Below are positions 8,558 through 17,998 of a stretch of DNA of 64,000 bases, one piece after another. Made by a program: the position numbers and the translations under genes. Location: NCBI RefSeq assembly GCF_003696265.1, contig NZ_RFFH01000001.1:806001-870000 (forward strand), written 5' to 3'. This stretch comes from Nocardia stercoris. Its GTDB lineage: Bacteria > Actinomycetota > Actinomycetes > Mycobacteriales > Mycobacteriaceae. Numbering within the stretch: position 1 is the first letter of the stretch; each line of letters opens with the position of its first letter. The notes under the pieces are model-generated. The model ran no database searches. It worked only from the letters and a program-made list of their open reading frames with translations, and was not told the origin of the DNA.

Positions 8558-9052
8558 ATGGAAACCTCGACGGACGAACGTCCCGCCGCACGGCTGGTGT
8601 ACTTCTCCAGCGCATCGGGGAACACGCACCGCTTCGTGGAGAAGCTGGGCCTGCCCGCCCTGCGCATCCCGCTGCACACTGCCGACTCGCTGACTGTCGA
8701 CGAGCCCTACGTGCTGATCTGCCCCACCTACGGTGGGGGCAAGCATGTGCTGGGTGGTCAACGTTCCGACAAGGAGTTCGTCCCCCGTCAGGTGGCCAAA
8801 TTCCTCAACGATCCGCACAACCGCGCCCTGCTGCGCGGCGTCATCGCGGCCGGCAACACCAACTTCGGCGACACCTACTGCCACGCGGGGGACGTGATCT
8901 CCCGCAAGTGCGGGGTGCCGTACCTGTACCGCTTCGAAATCATGGGGACCGCCGAGGACGTCGAGCGCGTCCGAGAGGGATTGGGATTGTTTTGGCAACG
9001 ACAACAGCACCGGCCGGAAAGACTGCCCGCCTCGAGCGCTCGGTCAGCGTAG
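8558..9052 (+). CDS. nrdI: NrdI, flavodoxin-like protein for class Ib ribonucleotide reductase
   Basis: 164 residues. The FMN-binding loop [15 protein letters not shown] is near the N-terminus, with CPTYGGGK and [13 protein letters not shown] loops as in NrdI. It generates the oxidant that assembles the Mn(III)2-tyrosyl cofactor of NrdF. AGGAGG lies just upstream of ATG 8558. The 3' end overlaps the proposed nrdE start by 61 bases. Confidence 0.95.
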   Translation: METSTDERPAARLVYFSSASGNTHRFVEKLGLPALRIPLHTADSLTVDEPYVLICPTYGGGKHVLGGQRSDKEFVPRQVAKFLNDPHNRALLRGVIAAGNTNFGDTYCHAGDVISRKCGVPYLYRFEIMGTAEDVERVREGLGLFWQRQQHRPERLPASSARSA

Positions 9053-11175
9053 ACGCGAACACCGAGGGCCTGGACTACCACGCCCTCAACGCGATGCTGA
9101 ACCTGTACGGCCCCAACGGTGAGATCCAGTTCGACAAGGATGTCGCCGCCGCGCGTCAGTATTTCCTGCAGCACGTCAACCAGAACACCGTCTTCTTCCA
9201 CAGCCTGGACGAGAAGCTCAACTACCTGGTCCGCGAGAACTACTACGAGGCCGAGGTTCTCGACCAGTACGACCGCGCGTTCGTGAAGAGCCTGTTCGAG
9301 CAGGCCTACGCGCACAAGTTCCGCTTCCCGACCTTCCTGGGCGCGTTCAAGTACTACACCTCGTACACGCTCAAGACCTTCGACGGCAAGCGCTATCTGG
9401 AGCGCTTCGAGGACCGGGTGTGCCTGGTCGCGCTGACCCTGGCCGCCGGCGACGAGACCCTGGCCCGGCAGCTGGTGGACGAGATCATCACGGGCCGGTT
9501 CCAGCCCGCCACCCCGACCTTCCTGAACTCGGGCAAGAAGCAGCGCGGTGAGCCGGTGTCCTGCTTCCTGCTGCGCATCGAGGACAACATGGAATCCATC
9601 GGGCGCTCGATCAACTCCGCGCTGCAGCTGTCCAAGCGCGGCGGCGGTGTGGCGTTGCTGCTGAGCAACATTCGTGAGCACGGCGCGCCGATCAAGAAGA
9701 TCGAGAACCAGTCCTCGGGCGTCATCCCGATCATGAAGTTGCTGGAGGACTCGTTCTCCTACGCCAACCAGCTCGGTGCCCGCCAGGGTGCCGGCGCGGT
9801 GTACCTGCACGCGCATCACCCCGACATCTACCGCTTCCTCGACACCAAGCGGGAGAACGCGGACGAGAAGATCCGGATCAAGACGCTGTCGCTGGGTGTG
9901 GTGATCCCGGACATCACCTTCGAGCTGGCGAAGCGGAACGAGGACATGTACCTGTTCTCGCCCTACGACGTCGAGCGCATCTACGGGGTGCCGTTCGCGG
10001 ATGTGAACGTCACCGAGAAGTACTACGACATGGTGGACGACAAGCGCATTCGCAAGACCAAGATCAACGCGCGTGAGTTCTTCCAGACCATCGCCGAGCT
10101 GCAGTTCGAGTCCGGCTACCCGTACATCATGTTCGAGGACACGGTGAACCGGGCCAACCCGATCGCCGGCAAGATCACCCACTCGAACCTGTGCTCGGAG
10201 ATCCTGCAGGTCTCCACACCGTCGCTGTACAACGACGACCTGTCCTATTCCGTTGTGGGCAAGGACATCTCGTGCAACCTGGGCTCGCTGAACATCGCGA
10301 AGGCCATGGACTCCACCGACTTCGGGCAGACCGTCGAGGTGGCCATCCGCGCGCTGACCGCGGTGAGCGACCAGACCCACATCTACTCGGTGCCCTCGAT
10401 CGAGCAGGGCAACAACTCCTCGCACGCCATCGGTCTCGGCCAGATGAACCTGCACGGTTACCTGGCGCGCGAGCGGGTCCATTACGGCTCCGAAGAGGGC
10501 GTGGACTTCACCAACATCTACTTCTATACCGTCGCCTACCACGCGATTCGGGCGTCGAACAAGCTCGCGATCGAGCGCGGCGCCTACTTCGGAGGCTTTC
10601 CCGAGTCCAAGTACGCCTCGGGCGAGTTCTTCGACAAGTACACCGAGCAGGCGTGGGAGCCGAAGACCGAGCGGGTGCGCGAGATCTTCGCCGAGGCCGG
10701 GGTGCACATCCCCACCCAGGACGACTGGCTGGAGCTCAAGGCGTCGGTCATGGCGCACGGCATCTACAACCAGAACCTGCAGGCGGTCCCGCCGACCGGC
10801 TCGATCTCCTACATCAACCACTCCACCAGCTCGATCCACCCGGTGGCGTCGAAGATCGAGATCCGCAAGGAAGGCAAGATCGGCCGCGTCTACTACCCGG
10901 CCCCCTATCTCACCAACGACAACCTCGACTACTTCGAGGACGCGTACGAGATCGGCTACGAGAAGATCATCGACACCTACGCCGCGGCCACCCAGCACGT
11001 GGACCAGGGCCTGTCGCTGACCCTGTTCTTCAAGGACACCGCCACCACCCGCGAGGTCAACCGCGCCCAGATCTACGCCTGGCGCAAGGGAATCAAGACG
11101 CTGTACTACATTCGGATCCGCCAGATGGCGCTGGAGGGGACCGAAGTCGAGGGCTGCGTGAGCTGCATGCTGTGA
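8992..11175 (+). CDS. nrdE: NrdE, class Ib ribonucleoside-diphosphate reductase alpha subunit
   Basis: About 727 residues from a TTG at 8992, chosen because GAGAGGGA lies about 11 nt upstream and the predicted N-terminus ([16 protein letters not shown]) precedes the conserved start [14 protein letters not shown]; an ATG at 8908 would add about 28 unrelated residues. Catalytic features are PVSCFLL (about residue 189), NLCSEIL (about 400), and the C-terminal redox pair in GCVSCML, which accepts electrons from NrdH. Overlaps nrdI and ends before a strong terminator. Its beta subunit NrdF is encoded 8 kb away, as for nrdF2 in mycobacteria. Confidence 0.95.
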   Translation: MATTTAPAGKTARLERSVSVDANTEGLDYHALNAMLNLYGPNGEIQFDKDVAAARQYFLQHVNQNTVFFHSLDEKLNYLVRENYYEAEVLDQYDRAFVKSLFEQAYAHKFRFPTFLGAFKYYTSYTLKTFDGKRYLERFEDRVCLVALTLAAGDETLARQLVDEIITGRFQPATPTFLNSGKKQRGEPVSCFLLRIEDNMESIGRSINSALQLSKRGGGVALLLSNIREHGAPIKKIENQSSGVIPIMKLLEDSFSYANQLGARQGAGAVYLHAHHPDIYRFLDTKRENADEKIRIKTLSLGVVIPDITFELAKRNEDMYLFSPYDVERIYGVPFADVNVTEKYYDMVDDKRIRKTKINAREFFQTIAELQFESGYPYIMFEDTVNRANPIAGKITHSNLCSEILQVSTPSLYNDDLSYSVVGKDISCNLGSLNIAKAMDSTDFGQTVEVAIRALTAVSDQTHIYSVPSIEQGNNSSHAIGLGQMNLHGYLARERVHYGSEEGVDFTNIYFYTVAYHAIRASNKLAIERGAYFGGFPESKYASGEFFDKYTEQAWEPKTERVREIFAEAGVHIPTQDDWLELKASVMAHGIYNQNLQAVPPTGSISYINHSTSSIHPVASKIEIRKEGKIGRVYYPAPYLTNDNLDYFEDAYEIGYEKIIDTYAAATQHVDQGLSLTLFFKDTATTREVNRAQIYAWRKGIKTLYYIRIRQMALEGTEVEGCVSCML

Positions 11176-11189
11176 GACGGCCGTAATGC

Positions 11190-11224
11190 GAAGGCCGCGT
11201 TCGGGACTTCCGAGCGCGGCCTTC
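11190..11224 (+). terminator. Intrinsic terminator of nrdHIE
   Basis: GAAGGCCGCG and CGCGGCCTTC form a perfect 10-bp stem around a 15-nt loop, 14 bp after the nrdE stop. Confidence 0.75.
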
Positions 11225-11348
11225 GTGTATTCGGCGCGGACTGCGCGCCTCCGCCTGGCAGTAGGAACCCGGGTGATTCAAACCCTCGTTCTACCAGGGC
11301 GTTTCCGGTTCAGTGTGGTGTATCGGATCAGCTGCCAGGAGGTTGGAA

Positions 11349-12251
11349 ATGACAACGGCAATCGAAGTTGCGGTGCACAAGGTCGGCGAGCACCTGGGCG
11401 CGGTCGTCGAGGGGATCCGGCTCGGCGGAGATATCGACGACGCGACGGTCGCGCGGATCAACGAGCTGCTCAACGAGCACGAGGTGATCTTCTTCCGCGG
11501 GCAGGACCACCTGACCGACGAGGAGCAGTTCGCGTTCGCCGGCCGGTTCGGGGTGCCGACCGGAATCCACCCGACGATCCAGCGGGGGAAGAATCTGTTG
11601 CCGATCGAGGGCGCGGCCAACAGCTGGCACACCGATGTCACCTTCATCGACCGGATCCCGAAGGCATCGATCCTGCGCGCGGTCGAGCTGCCGCCGTACG
11701 GTGGTGCGACCCAGTTCGCCTCGACCACAACCGCTTACGACCGGCTGCCGGAGTCGCTGCGGGTGCTCGCGGAGAGTCTTCGCGCGGTGCACACCAACGA
11801 CTACGACTACGCCGCGGTGTTGGCCCGGCGCAGTGGGGCCGACCAGGAGCGGCTGGCGGAGTTCCGGGCCGAATTCGTCCGGGAGGTCTTCGAGACCGAG
11901 CACCCGGTGGTGCGGGTCCACCCGGAGACCGGCCGGAAGTCGCTGCTGCTGGGGCATTTCGTGAAAAAGTTCGCGGGACTGACCGACCGGGATTCGGCCG
12001 CGCTGTTCGAGGTGCTGCAGCGCTACGTCGAGAACCCCGACCAGACCGTGCGCTGGGTGTGGGCGCCCGGTGACGTCGCGATCTGGGACAACCGCTCGAC
12101 CCAGCACTACGGTGTCAACGATTTCGGCACCCACAAGCGGTTGCTGCACCGCGCCACGATCGCCGGTGACATCCCGGTCGGCGTGGACGGCCGGGAGAGC
12201 ACGGTTCTGCGGGGCGACGCATCCCACTTCTCGCCGATCGTGCGCCCGTAG
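11349..12251 (+). CDS. TauD/TfdA-family Fe(II)/2-oxoglutarate dioxygenase
   Basis: 300 residues. The iron ligands are visible as SWHTDVTF (His about 94, Asp about 96) and the distal His in STQHYGVNDFG (about 253), followed by the 2-oxoglutarate-binding Arg in LLHRATI (about 268). AGGAGG about 8 nt before ATG 11349 fixes the start. The family hydroxylates taurine, alkyl sulfates, herbicides and other small acids. No sulfonate transporter is adjacent, so the substrate is open. It appears monocistronic, directly after the nrdHIE terminator. Confidence 0.88.
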   Translation: MTTAIEVAVHKVGEHLGAVVEGIRLGGDIDDATVARINELLNEHEVIFFRGQDHLTDEEQFAFAGRFGVPTGIHPTIQRGKNLLPIEGAANSWHTDVTFIDRIPKASILRAVELPPYGGATQFASTTTAYDRLPESLRVLAESLRAVHTNDYDYAAVLARRSGADQERLAEFRAEFVREVFETEHPVVRVHPETGRKSLLLGHFVKKFAGLTDRDSAALFEVLQRYVENPDQTVRWVWAPGDVAIWDNRSTQHYGVNDFGTHKRLLHRATIAGDIPVGVDGRESTVLRGDASHFSPIVRP

Positions 12252-12300
12252 TCCGGTCTGCGGAGTTCTTTCGAAGCGGGTGGGTGGATGCCGGGTGTGC

Positions 12301-12786
12301 TCAGTCCGCGCGGTTGCTGGGGGAGTGGTCCGCCGCCAGCAACCGTAGCCTCGCAAGTCCGTTGAGCACCTCGGTCCGATTCGCTGCGCGTTTCATCCAG
12401 GTGGGCAGGCACGACGGCATCGAACGGTGGTATCGGCGGTGGTCTTCGCGGAGGGTGGCGGCGACGAAGCGGGTGAGTTCGTCGATGTGCTCTTCGTTGT
12501 AGGCCCACAGGATCCGGCCCGCGCAGCGGGTTCGGAGCCACAGCCTTGGTTGCGGCGCACAGCACGGGCACGGCAGCCGATCCACGTCGCGGGCGTAGCC
12601 GCACGAACAGATCACTCGGCGCGGGGAGCTGTAGTACTGGCCCGGAAACCGCGGCTCCTCGACGCCGGGGCGGTGCCTATCGACCGCTCGCCCACCGCAT
12701 TCGGGGCAGACGACCAGGATCCGCGCCGCGAAGTGGGCGAGGATCAGCCCAGTATCCTTGTGGCGCAACGGTTCCGCGGTTCGCAT
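12301..12786 (-). CDS. Hypothetical zinc-ribbon protein
   Basis: 161 residues from ATG 12786 (MRTAEPLRHKDTG). Three cysteine clusters in the middle (CPECGG, CSCGYARDVDRLPCPCC) look like one or two zinc ribbons. The C-terminal half is basic and helical (HIDELTRFVAATLREDHRRYHRSMPSCLPTWMKRA) and could contact nucleic acid. I do not recognise a named family. It converges with the dioxygenase gene, and 143 bp separate it from the DUF4097 gene on the same strand. Confidence 0.6.
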   Translation of the reverse strand: MRTAEPLRHKDTGLILAHFAARILVVCPECGGRAVDRHRPGVEEPRFPGQYYSSPRRVICSCGYARDVDRLPCPCCAPQPRLWLRTRCAGRILWAYNEEHIDELTRFVAATLREDHRRYHRSMPSCLPTWMKRAANRTEVLNGLARLRLLAADHSPSNRAD

Positions 12787-12928
12787 GGTTCGAGACTGGC
12801 ACGGCTGTGGTGGGTGAGCCACCGAATTTCGCCGGTGCTCAGGCTCGTTCGCGACAATCGGGGCGCGTCCCGTTCTGCTCGGCCTGCGGCGGCACCCTCG
12901 GATCGGGTGCCGCCGTCGGTCGGCCGGG

Positions 12929-13561
12929 TCACGCGGCGACGGTGTGCCCGACGGTGACATTGCCCAGAGTGGTGTGGGCGTACACGTGCACCACATCGGT
13001 GGCGGCCGGGGCGGGCGCCATCGTGTTCCGGACCGAACCGTGGGCGTCGGTCTCCAGTCGTGCCGCGCTACCGGCGGCGATGCCGATCTCCAGGTTGCCC
13101 ATCGAAGTCTCGACCCGGACCTCGCCGCGCACGGCCTCGCCGATCCGGATGTCGCCCTTGGCGACCTTCGCGGTCACCGTGCCGGTGGTGCGGCCGAGGG
13201 TGACGGTGCCCATCGCCACGTCGAACGCGCAGTCGGCGAGCTCGCCCCGGGCCTGCAGCCGGCCGACGCCGCTGGTGGCGGTGACGCCGGACCCGGTGGG
13301 CAGCTCGATCGTGACGTCGAGGGCCGGGTTGCCGCCGAACGGGGTGTAGGTCCGCCAGTTCTTCGGCGACCGCACCACCAGCGCACCACCGGTGAAGCTG
13401 ACCTCGATCTCCGCGGCCGCCCGCACATCGGCCTTCTTGCCCGGGTCGGCGGGCCGGACGGTGACCACGGTGTCGGTGCGGTCCGTCGCGACGACGGTGA
13501 TGTCACCGGCGAGGATGTCGACGGTGGCGGCGATCGGGGCGGGGGTCTGGAAGGCGTTCAT
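12929..13561 (-). CDS. DUF4097-like beta-repeat protein
   Basis: 210 residues from ATG 13561, preceded by GGAG at a suitable distance. The body is a run of short beta strands with repeating hydrophobic/Gly pattern (GDITVVATDR, GRLQARGELADCAFDVAMGTVTLG, GDIRIGEAVRGEVRVETSMGNLEIG) forming a right-handed beta-helix, as in DUF4097/adhesin-type proteins. There is no signal peptide or membrane segment. Proteins of this type are often next to regulators of envelope stress; none is adjacent here. Function is unknown. Confidence 0.75.
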   Translation of the reverse strand: MNAFQTPAPIAATVDILAGDITVVATDRTDTVVTVRPADPGKKADVRAAAEIEVSFTGGALVVRSPKNWRTYTPFGGNPALDVTIELPTGSGVTATSGVGRLQARGELADCAFDVAMGTVTLGRTTGTVTAKVAKGDIRIGEAVRGEVRVETSMGNLEIGIAAGSAARLETDAHGSVRNTMAPAPAATDVVHVYAHTTLGNVTVGHTVAA

Positions 13562-13685
13562 TGTTGTCTCCTGGTGTGTCGGCCGGTTGCTGTGTTCCGG
13601 TCCGTGTGAGAACAACTTTCGCCGGGGACCCTGATATCGCCCTGACGCCGGCCTGACACGTCCGCTGACGCGGTGTTCGCGCTGG

Positions 13686-14801
13686 TCAGGGACTTGAATC
13701 GAGTAGTTCGTAGGAGGTGCTACGGCCGCCGGCCGAGGACCGGGTCAGAATACCGAGGTGGACCAACTCGTTGATATCGCGTAGGGCGGTGTCCTGCGAG
13801 CAGCGGGTGAGATGGGCCCACCTGCTCGATGTGAGCTTCTTGCGGTCGTCGCCGTCGAGCAGTCGATTCAGGAGCATGATCTGCCTCGGGTTCAGAGCTG
13901 CTTCGGACCAGCGATGCCAGAAGCGTGCCTTGGCCAGAACATCATCCACAGTGCGATCGGCGGCGTCGATTGCACGGCACAGGGTTTCGAGGAACCAGAC
14001 GAGCCACTCGGTGACGTCCAGTGATCCCCGCTGGGTCGCCTCCAGAATCGTGTAGTACTCGTGCCGGTCGCGCTGGATCTGTGCCGAGAGGCTGTAGAAA
14101 CGGCGCGGACTCTCGTCGGAGCGGGCGAGCCACAGGTCGCCGAGTGCGCGGGCAATGCGACCGCTTCCGTCGTCGAAGGGATGGATGGTCACGAACCATA
14201 GGTGCGCGAGACCGGCCTTCACAACTGCCGGCGTGTCGCTGTCCTGGTTGAACCAGTCGAGAAATCGGGCGATCTCCGCGTCCACTCGGTCGGCCGGGGG
14301 TGCTTCGAAATGCACCTTCTCCCGGCCGACCCTGCCGGACACGACTTGCATCGGACCGGATTCGTCAGTGCGCCAAGCACCGACTCGCAACCGATGTAAA
14401 CCGGACCGGCCCGTGGGGAACAGGGCAGTGTGCCAGCCGAACAGGCGTTCCGTGGACATAGGTTGATCGCTGTTGGTCGCGGCATCGAGGATCATGTCGA
14501 CGACTCCGTCGGCGTTGCGATCGCTGGGTGCGGCGGCTCCGATCTGGATACCGAGTCGGCGGGCAAGTGAGGACCGGACAGATTCCGCGGCCAGTAACTC
14601 GCCTTCGATCGCACTGGTCTGGACTGCGTCGACCGTCAGTGCGCTCAGTTCGGTTCGCTCTCGTACATCGTCGTCGGTGTCGTGCAGGCGGCCGAGGAGG
14701 TGGCCTTGGCGTCGCGTCACCTCCAGGGCGGCCCGTACAACCGCCGCAGTGTCGTACTCGAGTGACGGCCAGCCCGGATCTGCCCAGATGAACGGGGTCA
14801 T
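13686..14801 (-). CDS. Fic-domain protein with C-terminal winged helix
   Basis: 371 residues. The N-terminal helix carries the inhibitory motif T-x3-E-G (TSAIEG, 62-67), which places it among Fic proteins autoinhibited from the N-terminus. The Fic catalytic loop is HPFDDGSGRIAR (207-218), with Ser replacing the usual Asn of HPFxDGNGR. The C-terminal 90 residues (MLLNRLLDGD through LRDINELVHLGIL) form a winged helix. Such proteins AMPylate a target protein. ATG 14801 is supported by TACAAT exactly 6 nt upstream (leaderless). Two palindromes at the promoter suggest autoregulation through the winged helix. Confidence 0.88.
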   Translation of the reverse strand: MTPFIWADPGWPSLEYDTAAVVRAALEVTRRQGHLLGRLHDTDDDVRERTELSALTVDAVQTSAIEGELLAAESVRSSLARRLGIQIGAAAPSDRNADGVVDMILDAATNSDQPMSTERLFGWHTALFPTGRSGLHRLRVGAWRTDESGPMQVVSGRVGREKVHFEAPPADRVDAEIARFLDWFNQDSDTPAVVKAGLAHLWFVTIHPFDDGSGRIARALGDLWLARSDESPRRFYSLSAQIQRDRHEYYTILEATQRGSLDVTEWLVWFLETLCRAIDAADRTVDDVLAKARFWHRWSEAALNPRQIMLLNRLLDGDDRKKLTSSRWAHLTRCSQDTALRDINELVHLGILTRSSAGGRSTSYELLDSSP

Positions 14802-14863
14802 GCGGTGATTGTACGCCCTATTCACCGCACATTATGCGGCGAATAAGGCGCCGATTCACCGCA
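14801..14863. promoter_or_regulatory. Two tandem 29-bp operators over the fic promoter
   Basis: Element 1 (14801-14829) has arms TGCGGTGA and TCACCGCA. Element 2 (14835-14863) has arms TGCGGCGAAT and ATTCACCGCA. They are equal in length, 34 bp centre to centre, and separated by 5 bp. Element 1 covers the -10 TACAAT (minus strand, 14813-14808) and reaches the start codon, so a bound protein would block transcription. The likely binder is the Fic protein's own winged helix. Confidence 0.6.
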
Positions 14864-14901
14864 CCGACCGGATCGCACGACGGTGCGGCGGGTCTGCGGG
14901 C

Positions 14902-16467
14902 CTAGGAGCTCGAACCGCCCGAGAGGCTCGAGAACAGGCCGGACCCGCTCGCTCCGGAACCTGATGAACCCGAGTCCGCCGAACCGGAATCCGCCGAACC
15001 CGAACCGGCCGAACCCGAAGCCGGCAGCTGGGCGCCCGCCGAGCCCGGGCGCTGGATGTGCACCGTCACCGGGCCCGTGCCGTCGGCCGTGACCGTCACG
15101 ACCGGTGCGCCGGCCGGGGAGGTGACCTGTCCACCGGTGACCTGCACGGTGTACCCCGACGGGTAGGCCAGGTCGGAGACGGCGATCTCGGTGGGGGCCG
15201 CGGACGGCCGCGGGAGGTAGCGGTAGGCGAAGTCGCCGTTGGCGGCGTTGTAGATCATGCTGTCCGGGGTGCCGGCCGTGGCGCGCGGGTAGGTGCGGAC
15301 CAGCTGCTGGCCGATCGTGCCCTTGAACGGGTCGCTGCCGGAGGCGAAAGCCCAGTACTGCCAGCCGATGAAGCGTTCGTCGGCGCGAGAGGTGGTGTTG
15401 GACAACACTGTCGAGTCACCGTCACCGAATTCGGTGACCAGGGTGGGGATTCCGGTGCGCTTGGTGAAGGAGTCGACGTTGGACCAGGTCTTGTCCTGCT
15501 GTACCCCGCAGAACGCCTCCAGCGCCAGCGGCAGGTGCAGGTAGATCGCCAGCTGGCTGGGCACGCAGTAGTCGTGCGGCGCGAAACCGATGTTCGGGCT
15601 CGTGATCGGCGGGTTCGCGCCCAGGCTGCTGGGCATCGTCTCGTTCCAGGTGACGTTGGGTTCCCAGAACACCGGGACGTCGGCGTTGCTGCCGCGGATC
15701 GAATCGGTCAGGTGTTGCAGTGTGCGTTGGTATTTCACGTCGAAGCCGGGGCAGCCGATCGGGTAGCAGGACGCGAATGCCGTTCCGGGCCAGGGCTCGT
15801 TGAGCAGTTCGATGCCGAGCACGCCGGGCTTGCCCGCGATCCGCGCGGCGAGCGCGCCGAGCGCGGTGCCCAGCTGGTCGACGACACCGTAGGTGTTGTT
15901 CCAGATCTCGTCCCAGCCCGCGTTCATGCTCGGCATGAGGTAGTAGAGCGGGAATCCGGGGTTCGATTCCCCGGCGGCCGGGCGGGCGTGGATGGACCAG
16001 GCGGGGAAACCCTCACCACCCCAGATGGAGGACAGGCCGTCCTGGTGGTTGTCGAGCAGGGTGTAGATGCCGTGTGCGGCCAGGGTGTCGACGACGCCGG
16101 CGACGCGGTCGAGGTACGCGGTGTCGAGGACGCCCTCGGTGGGCATGAGGGCTTCGAAGGAGACGCCCAGGCGTACGGTATCGAATCCGTGCCGGGCGAG
16201 GAGTGCGGCATCGGCGTCGGTGACGGTGAAGTGGTCGCCGGGCATGAGGTAGGGCGGGGTCTTGTCGACATTGTTCACCCCGTGCAGCAGGACGGTGCGG
16301 CCGTAGCCGTCGACCAGTGCCGTGCCCTCGGTGTGCAGGGCGGTGAGCGGGGCGACGCCGGGGACCGGTGCGGCGGTCGCCGTGGCCGTCGTTCCGGCGG
16401 TCAGAAACAGGGCGGTGGCCAGCTGGAAGGGCCAGGTGTGGCGGCGCTTCCGCGCGAGGGTTCGCAT
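14902..16467 (-). CDS. Secreted glycoside hydrolase family 5 enzyme, endoglycoceramidase-like
   Basis: 521 residues from ATG 16467. The basic start MRTLARKRRH is followed by a hydrophobic core (FQLATALFLTAG) and a cleavage region ATATAAPVPG, a classical signal peptide. The GH5 barrel has LLNEPW (acid/base Glu) and TEFGDGDS (nucleophile Glu), plus DNHQDG and APHDYC as in endoglycoceramidases. After a beta-sandwich the last 45 residues are a low-complexity Ser/Gly/Ala/Asp tail (GSADSGSADSGSSGSG). It may act on glycolipids, perhaps host glycosphingolipids or actinobacterial glycolipids; substrate is inferred. Confidence 0.82.
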   Translation of the reverse strand: MRTLARKRRHTWPFQLATALFLTAGTTATATAAPVPGVAPLTALHTEGTALVDGYGRTVLLHGVNNVDKTPPYLMPGDHFTVTDADAALLARHGFDTVRLGVSFEALMPTEGVLDTAYLDRVAGVVDTLAAHGIYTLLDNHQDGLSSIWGGEGFPAWSIHARPAAGESNPGFPLYYLMPSMNAGWDEIWNNTYGVVDQLGTALGALAARIAGKPGVLGIELLNEPWPGTAFASCYPIGCPGFDVKYQRTLQHLTDSIRGSNADVPVFWEPNVTWNETMPSSLGANPPITSPNIGFAPHDYCVPSQLAIYLHLPLALEAFCGVQQDKTWSNVDSFTKRTGIPTLVTEFGDGDSTVLSNTTSRADERFIGWQYWAFASGSDPFKGTIGQQLVRTYPRATAGTPDSMIYNAANGDFAYRYLPRPSAAPTEIAVSDLAYPSGYTVQVTGGQVTSPAGAPVVTVTADGTGPVTVHIQRPGSAGAQLPASGSAGSGSADSGSADSGSSGSGASGSGLFSSLSGGSSS

Positions 16468-16688
16468 CAGTTTCGAATACCTTGCATCGGGGATCGACCT
16501 GAACTGAACGGTTGTCCAGATTGGTTCGTGAGAAGATAGCCGCCGTGGCCCATTGTGGTCAACGCCACACGGCGAGTCCTGGGGGTTCGGCACGCGTGCC
16601 TCCGACTGCGAACTTCACTGGGCCGCACGGGAATGCCGGCGCCGGTGTGTAGGTTGCCATCGGCAGCCGACCGAGGAGTGAAAACGAT

Positions 16689-17660
16689 ATGCGTGCAGTG
16701 CAATTCAGTGAATACGGCGGACCCGAGGTATTGCGGGTGGTCGACCTACTGGTCCCGGAACCGGGCCCCGGCGAGGTCTCGATCGACGTCGCCTACATCG
16801 GACTGAATTTCGCCGACCTACAGGCGCGCGCCAACGGATACCGTGTGCCCGCACTGCCTTTCGTACCGGGCCTGGAACTGTCCGGCACGGTCCGCGCGGT
16901 CGGCGCCGGCGTCTCGCACCTGACGGTCGGACAGCGCGTCGCGTCCTTCGCCGACGGCGGCGCCTACGCCGAGGTGGCGGTCGTCTCCGCCGCAACGGTA
17001 TTCACGTTGCCCGACTCGGTGGACCTGCGGGTCGGCGCCACCCTCCCGACGGTGGCGCCGACCGCATACGCCTTGATCAACTGGACCGGGCGGCTACAGC
17101 CCGGGGAAACCGTGCTGGTGCAAGCGGCCGCCGGTGGTGTCGGGTCGGTCGCGGGCCAGGTGGCGAAGATCGCGGGCGCCGGTGCTGTATACGGCGTGGT
17201 CTCCACTCCGGCCAAGGCCGAATACGCCCGCAAACTCGGATACGACGAGGTGTTCCTGGCCGAGAGCTTCGGCGCCTCGGTGCGGGAGGCCACCGGGGGC
17301 CGCGGCGTCGACCTGATTCTCGACTCGGTCGGCGGCAGCACCCTGCGCAACGGCCTGGACGCGCTGGCTCGCTTCGGCCGGCTGGTGGCGTTCGGCAACG
17401 CCGGCGGTGAGGCGCCCTGGCAGGTCGGGATGCCCGAACTGGCCCCGCGCGGTCTGTCCGTGAGCGGATTCTCGATCCTCGGCCTGGCCGCCAGCGACCC
17501 GGAAGTCCTGCACGAGTTGGCCGCCGAGTCGTTCGAGCTGGTCACCTCCGGCGCGATCGAACTCCCGATCACCGCGGAATTCCCGCTCGCCGAGGCCGCC
17601 GCCGCACATACGGTGATGGGCAACCGCGGCACGACCGGGAAGATCCTGCTGACGATCTAG
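16689..17660 (+). CDS. Zeta-crystallin-type NADPH:quinone reductase (zinc-independent MDR)
   Basis: 323 residues. An N-terminal GroES-like domain (PGPGEVSIDVAYIGLNFADL, FVPGLELSGTV) is followed by the Rossmann motif AAAGGVGSVAGQVAK (about 147-161). No zinc-binding cysteines are present, which matches quinone oxidoreductase rather than alcohol dehydrogenase. An AGGAGTG site precedes ATG 16689. The gene stands alone, convergent with the ArsR gene (10-bp gap). Confidence 0.88.
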   Translation: MRAVQFSEYGGPEVLRVVDLLVPEPGPGEVSIDVAYIGLNFADLQARANGYRVPALPFVPGLELSGTVRAVGAGVSHLTVGQRVASFADGGAYAEVAVVSAATVFTLPDSVDLRVGATLPTVAPTAYALINWTGRLQPGETVLVQAAAGGVGSVAGQVAKIAGAGAVYGVVSTPAKAEYARKLGYDEVFLAESFGASVREATGGRGVDLILDSVGGSTLRNGLDALARFGRLVAFGNAGGEAPWQVGMPELAPRGLSVSGFSILGLAASDPEVLHELAAESFELVTSGAIELPITAEFPLAEAAAAHTVMGNRGTTGKILLTI

Positions 17661-17669
17661 CGGGTCCGG

Positions 17670-17996
17670 TCACTGCTCGAGCTGCTCGGCCAGGCATTCG
17701 GTGATGCCGCGCACCATGTCGACCAAGGGCTCGAGGGTGCCGGAGCCGACCGCCAGGATGTAGCGCCGCGTTGTGCCGACCCGCTGTACCTCCAGCACGC
17801 CGGCGTCACGCAGGATCTTCAGATGGTGTGACACCGCGGGCTGGGACAGTTCGATCGCGTCGGCGATCTCGCCCACGCTGAGCACCCCGCCGGCCTCGAT
17901 CAGCCGCTGGACGATCTCCTGACGGCGTTCGTCGCCGAGTGCGGTCAGCAACGGGCGGGCCGCCCGGAACAATGCGGGGATATCGTGTTTCGGCAT
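17670..17996 (-). CDS. ArsR-family winged-helix regulator
   Basis: 108 residues from ATG 17996. Winged helix: ALGDERRQEIVQRL, then SVGEIADAIELSQPAVSHHLKILRDAGVL (recognition helix) and wing VQRVGTTRRYIL. Metal-binding cysteines of the classical ArsR sites are absent, so the signal is probably not a metal. It begins 2 bp after the stop of the upstream ketopantoate-reductase-like gene, so the two form an operon. The palindrome at 18971 is the obvious candidate for its binding site. Confidence 0.85.
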   Translation of the reverse strand: MPKHDIPALFRAARPLLTALGDERRQEIVQRLIEAGGVLSVGEIADAIELSQPAVSHHLKILRDAGVLEVQRVGTTRRYILAVGSGTLEPLVDMVRGITECLAEQLEQ

Positions 17997-17998
17997 CC

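Noticed and set aside
8875-10998. Long open frame (about 700 codons) antisense to nrdE
   Set aside because: It mirrors the codon bias of nrdE (third-position GC), has Val/Gly/Arg/Asp-rich composition and no domain; nrdE is certain.
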